This document shows positions 7,079 through 14,151 of a stretch of 15,786 bases of DNA, piece after piece. Made by a program: the position numbers and the translations under genes. How positions within the stretch are numbered: position 1 is the stretch's first letter; each line of letters opens with the position of its first letter. Origin of the DNA: VGPE01 sp031431395. GTDB lineage: Bacteria > Chloroflexota > Limnocylindria > Limnocylindrales > CSP1-4. Location: assembly GCA_031431395.1 (NCBI GenBank), contig JANPDJ010000239.1, positions 1 through 15,786 on the forward strand, in the 5' to 3' direction. The notes under the pieces were generated by a model that worked only from the letters and a program-made list of their open reading frames with translations, was not told the DNA's origin and did no database searches.

Positions 7079-8367
7079 TGCCCATCGAGTGGATCCAGCG
7101 CGCCGTCGAGCCCGCCACCCGGACGCTGGCCCGGCTGCGTTCGGGGCTTGCCGTGACGACCGGACGCGCTGCGGCGGGGGCGAAACGGCACATCTCGCCA
7201 CTCGCATCGGGCATCCGGGAGGCCGCGGGCCCGGTCGCGCCCAGGGGGGCACTGATCGCAGCGGGAGCAGCCCGCCCGATCCGCCGAGCGGCCGGGACCA
7301 TGGCCGTCCGGCTGAAGCCGTACACGGCGGGACCGGCGGCCCGCATCGGTCGCGCTACGAGGACGACCACCGGCAAGTCGGCCATCCTGACGGTGGGCGC
7401 CATCCTCCTCTTCGGCGCGGCCGCTCGACTGCCCGCCGGCGGTGCTCCCGCGGCGTCCGGGCCGACGGCGTCGGCGCACGCGACGGAGGTGACCGCGGGC
7501 GGATCGGCAACGTCGTCATCGGCCGCCGCAAGTCCTGGGGCCCGCGCGACCCCGTCCGCACGGATCGCCGAGGTCCCCCGGTTCGGACACGTGTACTGGA
7601 TCATCCTTGAGGAACACAGCCTCCTGGACGTCGCCAATGGAGGCAAGGCGCCATTCCTGGCGTCGCTCGTCAAGCAGGGTGCGGTTGCCGCGGACTACGA
7701 CGCGCTGGCCGAAGGATCGTTGCCCAACTACATCGGGCTCTTCAGCGGTTCTACCCAGGACATCGCGGATGACGGCGTCCACTACCTCGATTCCCCATCG
7801 CTGTTCGACCAGCTCGACAGCCACGGAAAGACGTGGGCCGTCCATTCGCAGAACGTGCCTGGATCCTGCTTCCTCGGCCTGAGCGCCGAAGGAGGCCCGG
7901 ACGGACCGGGCACCTACGTTCGGCGGCATGAGCCCGCAGTCAGCTTCACGAACATCGTCGCCGATCCGGTGCGCTGCGCCCGAATCGGGGACCTTTCATC
8001 CTTCGCGCCGGGACGCACCGACTTCACGCTCATCATCCCGAACATGTGCGCGGACATGCACGACTGCCCCGTGTCAGTTGGTGACGCGCTGCTCAAGAAG
8101 CTCGTCACGAAGATCAGGAGCTCGAAGTCCTGGTCCACGGACGATCTGATCGTCATCACGTTCGACGAGGCGGGCGAGGGGCCTCAGCCACCGAGCCGCC
8201 GGCCCGGGCTGTTGGCGCTTTCCGGTCTGGCCCGGCCTGCCTTCGTTTCCCACGAGGACCGGAACCACTACTCGCTGCTGCGCACGATCGAGGATTCGTG
8301 GCGGCTGGGCTGCCTCGCGAACTCGTGCGCCGCACCGGCCCTGGGCGAGCTGTTCGGCGGGCCGTAG
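7075..8367 (+). CDS. Membrane-anchored phosphoesterase (acid phosphatase / phospholipase C-like)
   Basis: A 430-residue protein of the phosphoesterase family PF04185 (alkaline phosphatase superfamily). Landmarks: HVYWIILEEHS (172-182), the position of the HVVVIVLENHS metal/nucleophile strand; LAEGSLPNYIGLFSGST (211-227); YVRRHEPAVSF (281-291); DDLIVITFDEAGEG (356-369); and NHYSLLRTIEDSWRLG (397-412). Family members hydrolyse phosphate monoesters or phospholipid headgroups outside the cytoplasm; which substrate applies is not readable here. The first hundred residues are unusual: Arg/Ala/Gly-rich with only three acidic residues, followed by one helix (SAILTVGAILLFGAAARLP, 102-120) and an Ala/Ser/Thr linker of about 45 residues. 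This suggests a type II anchor with the enzyme outside and a basic cytoplasmic tail. The start overlaps the diguanylate cyclase stop by four bases (ATGATG; a second ATG at 7078 is also possible), implying co-expression. A strong hairpin follows. Confidence 0.85.
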   Translation: MMPIEWIQRAVEPATRTLARLRSGLAVTTGRAAAGAKRHISPLASGIREAAGPVAPRGALIAAGAARPIRRAAGTMAVRLKPYTAGPAARIGRATRTTTGKSAILTVGAILLFGAAARLPAGGAPAASGPTASAHATEVTAGGSATSSSAAASPGARATPSARIAEVPRFGHVYWIILEEHSLLDVANGGKAPFLASLVKQGAVAADYDALAEGSLPNYIGLFSGSTQDIADDGVHYLDSPSLFDQLDSHGKTWAVHSQNVPGSCFLGLSAEGGPDGPGTYVRRHEPAVSFTNIVADPVRCARIGDLSSFAPGRTDFTLIIPNMCADMHDCPVSVGDALLKKLVTKIRSSKSWSTDDLIVITFDEAGEGPQPPSRRPGLLALSGLARPAFVSHEDRNHYSLLRTIEDSWRLGCLANSCAAPALGELFGGP

Positions 8368-8377
8368 GGGAAACGAC

Positions 8378-8409
8378 GACGCTGCGGCCCAAGGCCGGGC
8401 CGCAGCGTC
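8378..8409. terminator. Bidirectional terminator-like hairpin (13-bp perfect stem)
   Basis: GACGCTGCGGCCC (8378-8390) and its exact reverse complement (8397-8409) form a 13-bp stem with a six-base loop, 10 bases after the phosphoesterase stop and 71 bases before the stop of the convergent coiled-coil gene. Only a weak ATTG follows on the plus strand; GTTTCCCC lies on the other side for minus-strand transcripts. Its position and perfect pairing support a shared terminator. Confidence 0.72.
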
Positions 8410-8480
8410 ATTGCACCGTTCGTCGGGAGAGCCCGGCTTCGCGGGCGCCGGGGACCGTCGGGAAGGCGGTCGGCCTGAGC

Positions 8481-9884
8481 TCAGGCCGCGTAGGGATCGC
8501 GCGTGGCCACCGTCATGGAGCCCGGCTGCGCCTCGAGGACGCGAACTTCGAAGGGCCACAGCGACCTGACCAGCCGGGTCAGATCAGCGTCCGGATCGTG
8601 GGAGACCGCGAAGAACACCTCGCCCGGGCCCTCGGTGCGGACCTGGACGCTGCCGATCCCGGACGCCCGGGTCAGGAGCCGCATGAAGGCGGCGATCGAA
8701 GCGACGTCGGCCAGGCCGCGGACGGCGATGGTCGTCTTCAGGACCTGGGGCTCAAGCGATGCAATCGGCTCGTCCGCGTCCATCTCGGGTTCGATCACGG
8801 CTGCCGCGACATCAGCTTCAACAGCTTCAACCTGCGTCTCGACCGTGGCGATGGACTCGGCGGCCGCGTTTGGGGCCTCGGGCGATTCGGTCGAGACCAG
8901 AGCCTTGACCGGCTCAGCCGCCTCCGCCTGGACGGGCTCGATCTCGGCGACTGTGGCATCGGCGACCGGTTCGGCCTCGGGCTCCGGCGCGAAGTGGGCG
9001 GCGACCTCGGGCTCTGGCTCAGGCGTGAACTCCAGCGCGGGTGGGGGTTCCGCCGCTGTTTCAGCGTGCGAACCCGCCGGGGCAGCCTCGGCTGCTTCCA
9101 CCGGGGCCACGGCGATGGGCGCCAGTGGCGCCGGGGCGGACCATCCGGCCGGTGACGCCGTGCGCTGGAGGAACGCGGCTGTCTTGGCCTGGAAGCCGGC
9201 GAGTTGCGCCTCGTACTCTGCGATCTCCGTCCTGGCCCGGCTGATCTCGCCTTCGAGGCGGCCGGTTGCATCGGCAAGTTCCAGTTGGAGCGTCGCTTGG
9301 CGGGCGGCAATGGCCGAAGAAGCCTCAGCGTCCACCTCAGCGTGCCGCCTGGTGCGCAGCGCCTCGATCGCGGTGACGTCGTCGTCGGCGGCCTGCCGGA
9401 TGGGCCCCAGGCTGACCTGCGCCGCAGCCCGGAGTCCGTCGAGATAGCGGTCCGGGTAGGAGCGCAGTGCACCGAACACCGTCTGGTAGGCCTGTTCGAC
9501 CGATTCGCGGGTGAAGGTTCCGGTGTTCGCCGGCCCTGGGACCTGGGAGAGGGGCTGGGGATCCCGCGTGGCCGAGTGCGACATCCGGGAGAACGGCGAT
9601 GAAGCGGTGGCAGCGTGTTCCGAGGTCGAGGTCTCGCGCCGCCAGGCATCGTCGTCCATCGGGATCTCCCTGGCCGTCAGTTCCGGCTCCGCATTGGTGT
9701 CAATCATGCCCGTCCCAGTGGTTTCATGCGCCATGCCAGGTGCTTCGAGTCCGGCCTGACCGTGATCCGCGCCAGCACCATGGTCCTCCGGCGCTTCGGC
9801 GTGCTCAGGCGCGCTCGGCCATGACAGGGAAAGCAGGCGACTTGGCCACCGGCGTGGGGTCGGGGCACTTTCGGGAGCTGTCAT
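8481..9884 (-). CDS. Coiled-coil protein with acidic Pro/Glu linker and C-terminal ferredoxin-like domain
   Basis: A 467-residue protein with four clear regions. Residues 1-123 are low-complexity and polar. Residues 124-243 are strongly helical with heptad-like spacing and charged faces (for example LRTRRHAEVDAEASSAIAAR and LEGEISRARTEIAEYEAQL), a likely coiled coil. Residues 244-380 are an Ala/Pro/Glu-rich linker with PEPEPE-type repeats. Residues 383-462 have a beta-alpha-beta-beta-alpha-beta pattern: TTIAVRG, DVASIAAFMRLLTRAS, IGSVQVRTEG, GEVFFAVSHD, DADLTRLVRSLW and FEVRVLEA, as in ferredoxin-like or ACT-like domains. No signal peptide or membrane helix is visible. The ATG at 9884 is supported by GAGGG about 10 bases upstream; later Met codons (residues 51, 60, 76) are possible. 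I do not recognise a family; a structural or cytoskeletal-type role, or ligand-binding by the C-terminal domain, is conceivable. It is monocistronic. Confidence 0.82.
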   Translation of the reverse strand: MTAPESAPTPRRWPSRLLSLSWPSAPEHAEAPEDHGAGADHGQAGLEAPGMAHETTGTGMIDTNAEPELTAREIPMDDDAWRRETSTSEHAATASSPFSRMSHSATRDPQPLSQVPGPANTGTFTRESVEQAYQTVFGALRSYPDRYLDGLRAAAQVSLGPIRQAADDDVTAIEALRTRRHAEVDAEASSAIAARQATLQLELADATGRLEGEISRARTEIAEYEAQLAGFQAKTAAFLQRTASPAGWSAPAPLAPIAVAPVEAAEAAPAGSHAETAAEPPPALEFTPEPEPEVAAHFAPEPEAEPVADATVAEIEPVQAEAAEPVKALVSTESPEAPNAAAESIATVETQVEAVEADVAAAVIEPEMDADEPIASLEPQVLKTTIAVRGLADVASIAAFMRLLTRASGIGSVQVRTEGPGEVFFAVSHDPDADLTRLVRSLWPFEVRVLEAQPGSMTVATRDPYAA

Positions 9885-10077
9885 CGCTGGGAACCCTCGT
9901 TCATGGCGCAGTCGTGGTGCGGCGGTGCCTCGGCGGACCGCTCGCTGATTGAGGTCAAGGTATGCCCCGAGCGGGCGTACGCGACAGCCATCCAGTGGTA
10001 CAGGTCCGGAAGTACTTCTGGCAGTCCGACTGGCTGGTTCCTCCCGGCACCGGCGTGTTGACCGGCGACAACGTTTG

Positions 10078-10102
10078 AATTCACCGTGGCCCTGGGTGAA
10101 TT
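10078..10102. promoter_or_regulatory. Inverted repeat, candidate operator
   Basis: AATTCACC (10078-10085) and GGTGAATT (10095-10102) are perfect 8-bp inverted arms separated by nine bases. They are AT-rich compared with the surroundings and lie about 85 bases upstream of the -35 element of the glycosyltransferase promoter. The size suits a dimeric regulator site, but one copy alone is weak evidence. Confidence 0.35.
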
Positions 10103-10184
10103 ACCCGTCCGTCGATGACATTGCCCGCCATCTGCTGTTGTTGACGGCATGCACCAGAAAGAGGCCCCAACTCACCCCGGACCA

Positions 10185-10213
10185 TTGCCACCACGATTGG
10201 CGATGCCTAGGAT
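10185..10213 (+). promoter_or_regulatory. Sigma70-like promoter for the GT2 / SHOCT genes
   Basis: TTGCCA (10185-10190) and TAGGAT (10208-10213) are separated by exactly 17 bases and match the -35 and -10 consensus at four or five of six positions each. Transcription would start near 10220, giving a leader of about 50 bases before the TTG at 10273. Chance matches are possible in a region of this length. Confidence 0.45.
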
Positions 10214-10272
10214 GCTCGGCAGATAGGCCTTTCGTACCAGTACTAATGACGAACAATTTCGGAGACCCTCCA

Positions 10273-11088
10273 TTGCCGGACACATGGCGGACCGCAACTG
10301 AAGCAGCGACCGTATCCGTGGTCATCCCGGCCCGGAATGAGGCCCTCAATCTCGGCTGGGTTCTGAGCCGCATGCCCGAATGTGTATCCGAGATCATCCT
10401 CGTTGATGGGCAGTCCACCGACGGGACCGTGGATGTGGCCCGCGAATGCGGCCTGGACATCCGGGTCATCGTCGAGCCGGCTCGGGGCAAGGGCACCGCG
10501 CTTCGCACAGGGTTCGCGGCCGCGACGGGCGATTACGTGGTGATGCTGGACGCTGACGGCAGCATGGATCCGCTGGAGATCCCGCGGTTCGTCGCGCCGC
10601 TGGCAACGGGCTGGCACGTCGTCAAGGGCTCCCGGTTCCTCCCGAGCGGCGGCAGCACGGACATCTCCCGCTACCGGCAGATCGGCAACTTGGGGTTGCT
10701 CAAGATCGCCGAGGTCCTGTTCGGGTTCCGCCAGACGGACTTCTGCTACGGCTACATGGCGTTCCAGCGCTCCGTCCTCCCGCAGCTGGGCCTCACGGCC
10801 ACCGGCTTCGAGATCGAGGCGCAAATGGCGGTCCGCTCACACCTCCTGGGCCTCCGGGTCACGGAGGTCCCCAGCATGGAAGCGCCGCGACGCAACGGCG
10901 CGTCAAATCTCCACCCGATTCGCGACGGCATCCGCATCCTCCGCACGATGCTCGCCAACCGCGCGATGCCGCCCACATCGGCACAGCCGGAGCTGCGACC
11001 GTCGCGACGCCCGTCGCCGGTGGTGTACCAGGCGCAGCCGACCCAGGGCGCCACCGTCGCCATCCGCCAGTCTCCCGCCGGCGACTGA
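10273..11088 (+). CDS. Polyprenyl-phosphate sugar transferase-like GT2 (DPM/DPG synthase type)
   Basis: A 271-residue GT2 enzyme resembling dolichol/polyprenyl-phosphate mannose or glucose synthases, which load a sugar onto a lipid carrier at the cytoplasmic face for use by GT-C enzymes. Seen: VSVVIPARNEALNLGWVL, EIILVDGQSTDGT, ARGKGTALRTGF, the metal-binding MLDADGSMDP, KGSRF, a long FGFRQTDFCYGYMAFQR motif with the family's DxxxGYxAF pattern, and GFEIEAQM (catalytic-base region), then VTEVPSMEAPR. There is no C-terminal membrane domain; the last 45 residues are a Pro/Arg-rich tail. TTG at 10273 is chosen because GGAG sits eight bases upstream; an ATG at 10246 (280 residues) has no visible ribosome site. 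It lies 29 bases before the SHOCT protein, likely one transcript. It could supply the lipid-linked donor for the GT-C-like protein at 3402-5192; that link is inference. Confidence 0.87.
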   Translation: MPDTWRTATEAATVSVVIPARNEALNLGWVLSRMPECVSEIILVDGQSTDGTVDVARECGLDIRVIVEPARGKGTALRTGFAAATGDYVVMLDADGSMDPLEIPRFVAPLATGWHVVKGSRFLPSGGSTDISRYRQIGNLGLLKIAEVLFGFRQTDFCYGYMAFQRSVLPQLGLTATGFEIEAQMAVRSHLLGLRVTEVPSMEAPRRNGASNLHPIRDGIRILRTMLANRAMPPTSAQPELRPSRRPSPVVYQAQPTQGATVAIRQSPAGD

Positions 11089-11117
11089 CGCGGCCGGGCT
11101 CCCCATCCGGAGGAAGC

Positions 11118-12023
11118 GTGAACATCTCCCCGAGCGAATTGGCGCTCGTCCTGATCGTCGCAATCGACATCGTGATCGTCGGCGCCCTGGTGGTCGTGCG
11201 CGTCATGGGGCTCCGCGGTGGGCGGGCTGCATCGTCCCAGGTCGCCATCACCCCCGAGGACCAGGTCACGGACGTGCGTGCCGAGGAACCGGGTCGTCGC
11301 GTGGTCCGGCCGTCTGCGTTCACGAATCCCGCGACCCCCGCGACGCCCGCACCGGCGAGGACCGGCACGGCCGCAGCCCCCGAGCGGGCGGACCACGGCA
11401 CCAGTGCCCCCGACCGGATGATGGCGGCAGCCGAGGACGAGGGCGACTGGCAGCTGGCCCTCCGACGGGAATCTGCTCGTGCCGCGCGATACGGCCGCAG
11501 CATGACCCTGATGCAGTTCGAGATCGACCAGCCCGCCGATGACCCGGCCGCGGCCGGACAGCTCGCGGAGGCCGATGCGCTCCTCGCCGGCCTGATCGCA
11601 GCGCACGTTCGCGTGAGTGACTATGTCGCGCATCCGTCCTCCGGGCGGTACTGGCTGCTGCTGACCGAAACCGAGGAGCGCGCGGCGCTCTGGGTCGCGG
11701 ACCGGATCCGAGGCCAGTTCGTTCGACGGCGCCCCAACCCGCCCGGACTGCTCGTGGGCTGGGCCGGAACCGAACCCGGAGGCGGCGTCGAGACCACCCT
11801 GCGTCGCGCCGCCGAACGGGTCCACGAAGACCGGCGCCGTGTGCGCGCGGCCTTCGAGCAGGTAGGGTCATTCGAGGCGGGACCCGTGGAGCGCCCGGCT
11901 GTCACCGCCGTGGCCACAAACGTGGACGATGCCCTTGCGACCCTCGAGCGCCTCTGGAAATCAGGCTTTGTGACCGACGAGGAGTATCGCGAGAAGCGCT
12001 CCGACGTCCTGCGCCGGATCTGA
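11118..12023 (+). CDS. Membrane-anchored degenerate GGDEF protein with SHOCT tail
   Basis: A 301-residue protein with an unusual domain order. One N-terminal helix (ELALVLIVAIDIVIVGALVV, about 7-26) is followed by a Pro/Ala-rich linker to residue 105. Residues 108-245 follow the GGDEF fold: DWQLALRRESARAARYGRSM matches the first helix, and RVSD (165-168) precedes SSGRY (174-178) by five residues, then WLLLTETEE. SSGRY therefore replaces GGDEF while the RxxD I-site is kept at canonical spacing; the DxD-type metal site is also lost. The C-terminus (DALATLERLWKSGFVTDEEY, 271-290, and the following KRSDVLRRI) is a SHOCT domain, a short helical module often at protein ends. The GTG start is strongly supported by GGAGGA five to six bases upstream. 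It may be a c-di-GMP receptor at the membrane; loss of ligand binding is the alternative. A hairpin follows the stop immediately. Confidence 0.82.
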   Translation: MNISPSELALVLIVAIDIVIVGALVVVRVMGLRGGRAASSQVAITPEDQVTDVRAEEPGRRVVRPSAFTNPATPATPAPARTGTAAAPERADHGTSAPDRMMAAAEDEGDWQLALRRESARAARYGRSMTLMQFEIDQPADDPAAAGQLAEADALLAGLIAAHVRVSDYVAHPSSGRYWLLLTETEERAALWVADRIRGQFVRRRPNPPGLLVGWAGTEPGGGVETTLRRAAERVHEDRRRVRAAFEQVGSFEAGPVERPAVTAVATNVDDALATLERLWKSGFVTDEEYREKRSDVLRRI

Positions 12024-12025
12024 TC

Positions 12026-12050
12026 GGCGCGGGCACCAAGCGCCCGCGCC
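12026..12050 (+). terminator. GC hairpin after the SHOCT protein gene
   Basis: GGCGCGGGC (12026-12034) and GCCCGCGCC (12042-12050) form a perfect 9-bp all-GC stem with a seven-base loop, starting three bases after the stop codon. A short GTTTC lies about 10 bases downstream, so the T-tract is poor. Likely intrinsic terminator of the 10273-12023 transcript. Confidence 0.6.
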
Positions 12051-12236
12051 CGAGCGCCGTTTCGCCGGCCCGGACGGCGGCGGAGGTCTCCGCGCCAACC
12101 CGTTGACGGCGGGCACGATACTCAGCGCCTGCGACCCGCATCGCGTCCACCTCCGGACGCCGGGCAGTCCGCCGCGAACGAGGGCTCCACGCTGACCCCA
12201 GGGATCACGCCGCCGGCCGACGTGGAGGCCGGCCTA

Positions 12237-12689
12237 TTGGACGCGGTCAACCGCACGTACCCGGGCCCGCCCAGCGTTGCCCTGGGCGGGCCCTGGCTGG
12301 CCGTCGCCCGCACCCTGGAATCCGCGCATGATGCGCCCACGGGGATCCGGTTGGCGTTCTACGGCCGGGCGAATCTGCCCGGCACGCGCGGCCGGACCGT
12401 CCCGGCCTATGTGGTGGCAACCGGGCACGAGTTGATCCTGATGCTGACCACCGGGGTCGCGCGGGACCAGCCGTTCCAGCCGGAGACGTTCACCGTGCGT
12501 AGGATCCCGTTCCTGGCGGTGAGCGGGTTTGCGGTCCATCGGGGGTTCGTTCGCGACCGCGTGACGATCACATGGCTGGACGAGGCAGCCGCGTTGCCGA
12601 TGAAGGCAACGATTCGCGACGTCGGCTATCGCCCGGAGCTGACCGGGCTGGCGGCGCTGATCGAGGATCGCCGGGCTCGGGAGGCCTGA
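12237..12689 (+). CDS. Unknown 150-aa protein
   Basis: A 150-residue protein of no family I recognise. It looks like a small, mostly beta, soluble domain: alternating strands WLAVARTL, IRLAFYG, VPAYVVATGHELILMLTT, FTVRRIPFLAVSGFAVHRG, VTITWLD and MKATIRDVG, then a C-terminal helix LTGLAALIEDRRAREA. The strand pattern ending in one helix would fit a pleckstrin-homology-like barrel, but this is only a shape guess. The start is taken as TTG 12237 because GGAGG (12224-12228) precedes it by eight bases; a GTG at 12222 is in frame but has no ribosome site. It follows a terminator-like hairpin and a gap of about 185 bases, so it is probably transcribed separately, and converges on the vWA gene. Confidence 0.68.
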   Translation: MDAVNRTYPGPPSVALGGPWLAVARTLESAHDAPTGIRLAFYGRANLPGTRGRTVPAYVVATGHELILMLTTGVARDQPFQPETFTVRRIPFLAVSGFAVHRGFVRDRVTITWLDEAAALPMKATIRDVGYRPELTGLAALIEDRRAREA

Positions 12690-12723
12690 GCGCGAGACGG
12701 CTCCTGCTCCGGCAATGTCCGGC

Positions 12724-12753
12724 TAGCCTCCGGCCGCACCCCGGCCGGGGCTA
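12724..12753. terminator. Hairpin between convergent genes, overlapping a stop codon
   Basis: TAGCC-T-CCGGCC (12724-12735) pairs with GGCCGGGGCTA (12743-12753): an 11-bp stem with one bulged T and a seven-base loop, in the 61-base gap between convergent stops. The right arm includes the TAG stop of the minus-strand vWA gene. T-tracts are absent; likely a shared terminator. Confidence 0.55.
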
Positions 12754-14151
12754 CGGAAGCTGGATGAGGCGCGTCGCACCCTGCAGCTGGCTTGCCACGG
12801 CCTTGAAGACATCCGAGAGATTCGTCGAGGCACCGGCCGTCTTGGGCAGGCAGTAGTAGTGGTCGCCGTCCTTGTTGGAGCTGCCGGGGCAGCCGTTGTC
12901 ACTCGATGGCCCTGTCGCCATGCTTGCCAGGAGGTCCGTGGCCTTCTTCGACTTGAACGATCCCGAGAGGTCCGGGCACGCGACATTGTTGGCGCCGTCC
13001 AGGCCAAAGCCGATCGTGTAGATCTCGATCCCTGAGTTCTTCGCGGCCGTTGCGGCCTGGTTCGCCTGGTTGCAGTAGTTCGCGTTCACGGGCGTGCTCG
13101 TGGACGCATTGGGCTGACCGTCCGTTTCCAGGATGATGCCCTTCCGGACGCCCGAGCGGCCGGTGGTCTGGAGCAGGTAGGCGGCCATCGTGATGGGGTC
13201 GGCCAGGTCCGTTCCGGTGCTGGAGTTGGTGAAGCAGGCGATGGCCTTGGCGGCCTTGCTGGTACTCAGCGTGAAGTTCTCGTTCACGGGAGCCCCGGTG
13301 CCGCTCAGGCCAACGGGATTCCATCGGACGACGTCGCCGGGGGCGATCGCGGTGCCGATGCTGCCGGCCGGGGTGGCGCTGCAGGCAACCGTGCTCGAAC
13401 TGGGGCCGAGGAATCCCAGCCCGAGCCACTGGTAGGCAGGGTTGTACAACAGGCGAATGGAATCGGCGGCCGTCCGCGCGTTGACCGTGTCCACGCCGCT
13501 CATACTCCCTGTCCTGTCCACGATCAGCACCACGTCAACCGGGTTGTTGGGGGGCTCCCCGCAGGGTCCTTTGCATGCGGATGTCGTGACGGTCTGGGTG
13601 GTCCCGGTCGCGACCCCCACCACGCGGCCAAAGCCGTAGCCGATGGTGGTGGCGCCGGAGAGCACGATGGTGTTGCAGGTGTTGCCGATGCTGGGCTGGC
13701 AGGCGGTGGCGCACACCGCGGTGTTGCATTTCCAGACCGGGGCCGGAATGATGCCCGGATTACAGACCAGCGGGACGTCTCGAGTGGTTGCCGGGACGCC
13801 GCCCACGATGCCGATGACGCAGCGGAAGCTCACGTTGCCCGCAGTCGCGTTCAGGCCCTTGTAGTTGGTGTTCGCGTACTTGAGCGCAAGCGTCTCCGCC
13901 GCGGCTGCGTCGGCCGGAAGCTGCGTGGCGCCGGCCAGGACGCCGGCGTCGAGGGCGTTCCAGAGGGTCTGGTTCGCGTTCCGGAGAACGCCGACGTCCA
14001 GAACCAGGGATGCCGCCCCCATGATCACCACAAGGACAAGCGCGAACATGACGAGCGCCTGGCCTCGCTCGCGCTCCGCGCGGCGCCCCGACGCTCCCAC
14101 TGGGCCTTCCGTCGGGCTGCCAGTTGTGGCTGCTGCGGGCGTGCGGGCCAC
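12751..14151 (-). CDS. TadG-like protein with von Willebrand factor A domain
   Basis: A 466-residue membrane-anchored surface protein. The N-terminal part matches Tad/Flp pilus-assembly pseudopilin-like proteins: RERGQALVMFALVLVVIMG (27-45) starts the single helix after the RGQAL-type motif. Residues 105-200 hold eight Cys (111, 130, 142, 147, 151, 159, 193, 197), suggesting disulfides outside the cell. A vWA domain runs from about 204 to the end: VDVVLIVDRTGSMSG with the MIDAS D-x-T-x-S at 212-216 (Thr where Ser is usual), then TGTDLADPITMAA and GIILETDGQPN giving the remaining metal ligands, and IEIYTIGFGLD. Such proteins act in adhesion or in Tad pilus assembly. The GTG start at 14151 shares one base with the TAG stop of the TadE gene (TAGTG), so the two are coupled. 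No TadA, TadB, TadC or pilin gene is in the window. Confidence 0.87.
   Translation of the reverse strand: MARTPAAATTGSPTEGPVGASGRRAERERGQALVMFALVLVVIMGAASLVLDVGVLRNANQTLWNALDAGVLAGATQLPADAAAAETLALKYANTNYKGLNATAGNVSFRCVIGIVGGVPATTRDVPLVCNPGIIPAPVWKCNTAVCATACQPSIGNTCNTIVLSGATTIGYGFGRVVGVATGTTQTVTTSACKGPCGEPPNNPVDVVLIVDRTGSMSGVDTVNARTAADSIRLLYNPAYQWLGLGFLGPSSSTVACSATPAGSIGTAIAPGDVVRWNPVGLSGTGAPVNENFTLSTSKAAKAIACFTNSSTGTDLADPITMAAYLLQTTGRSGVRKGIILETDGQPNASTSTPVNANYCNQANQAATAAKNSGIEIYTIGFGLDGANNVACPDLSGSFKSKKATDLLASMATGPSSDNGCPGSSNKDGDHYYCLPKTAGASTNLSDVFKAVASQLQGATRLIQLP

Larger units (their letters stand above)
9885..10272. other. Long divergent intergenic region
   Basis: This stretch of 388 bases between the divergent starts at 9884 and 10273 holds no gene I can support. 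The reading frame of the downstream glycosyltransferase is open back to 9949, but the extra residues are Arg/His/Cys-rich and lack family features. It contains a 25-base inverted repeat (10078-10102) and a sigma70-like promoter (10185-10213), listed separately. I see no clear promoter for the minus-strand gene. Confidence 0.6.

Noticed and set aside
10141..10146. TTGACG as a -35 element
   Set aside because: No -10-like hexamer lies 16-18 bases downstream; the TTGCCA/TAGGAT pair slightly downstream is better.
9949..10245. N-terminal extension of the second GT2 enzyme by about 100 residues
   Set aside because: The extra residues are Arg/His/Cys-rich, unlike the family, and contain the best promoter; the TTG at 10273 has a good ribosome site.
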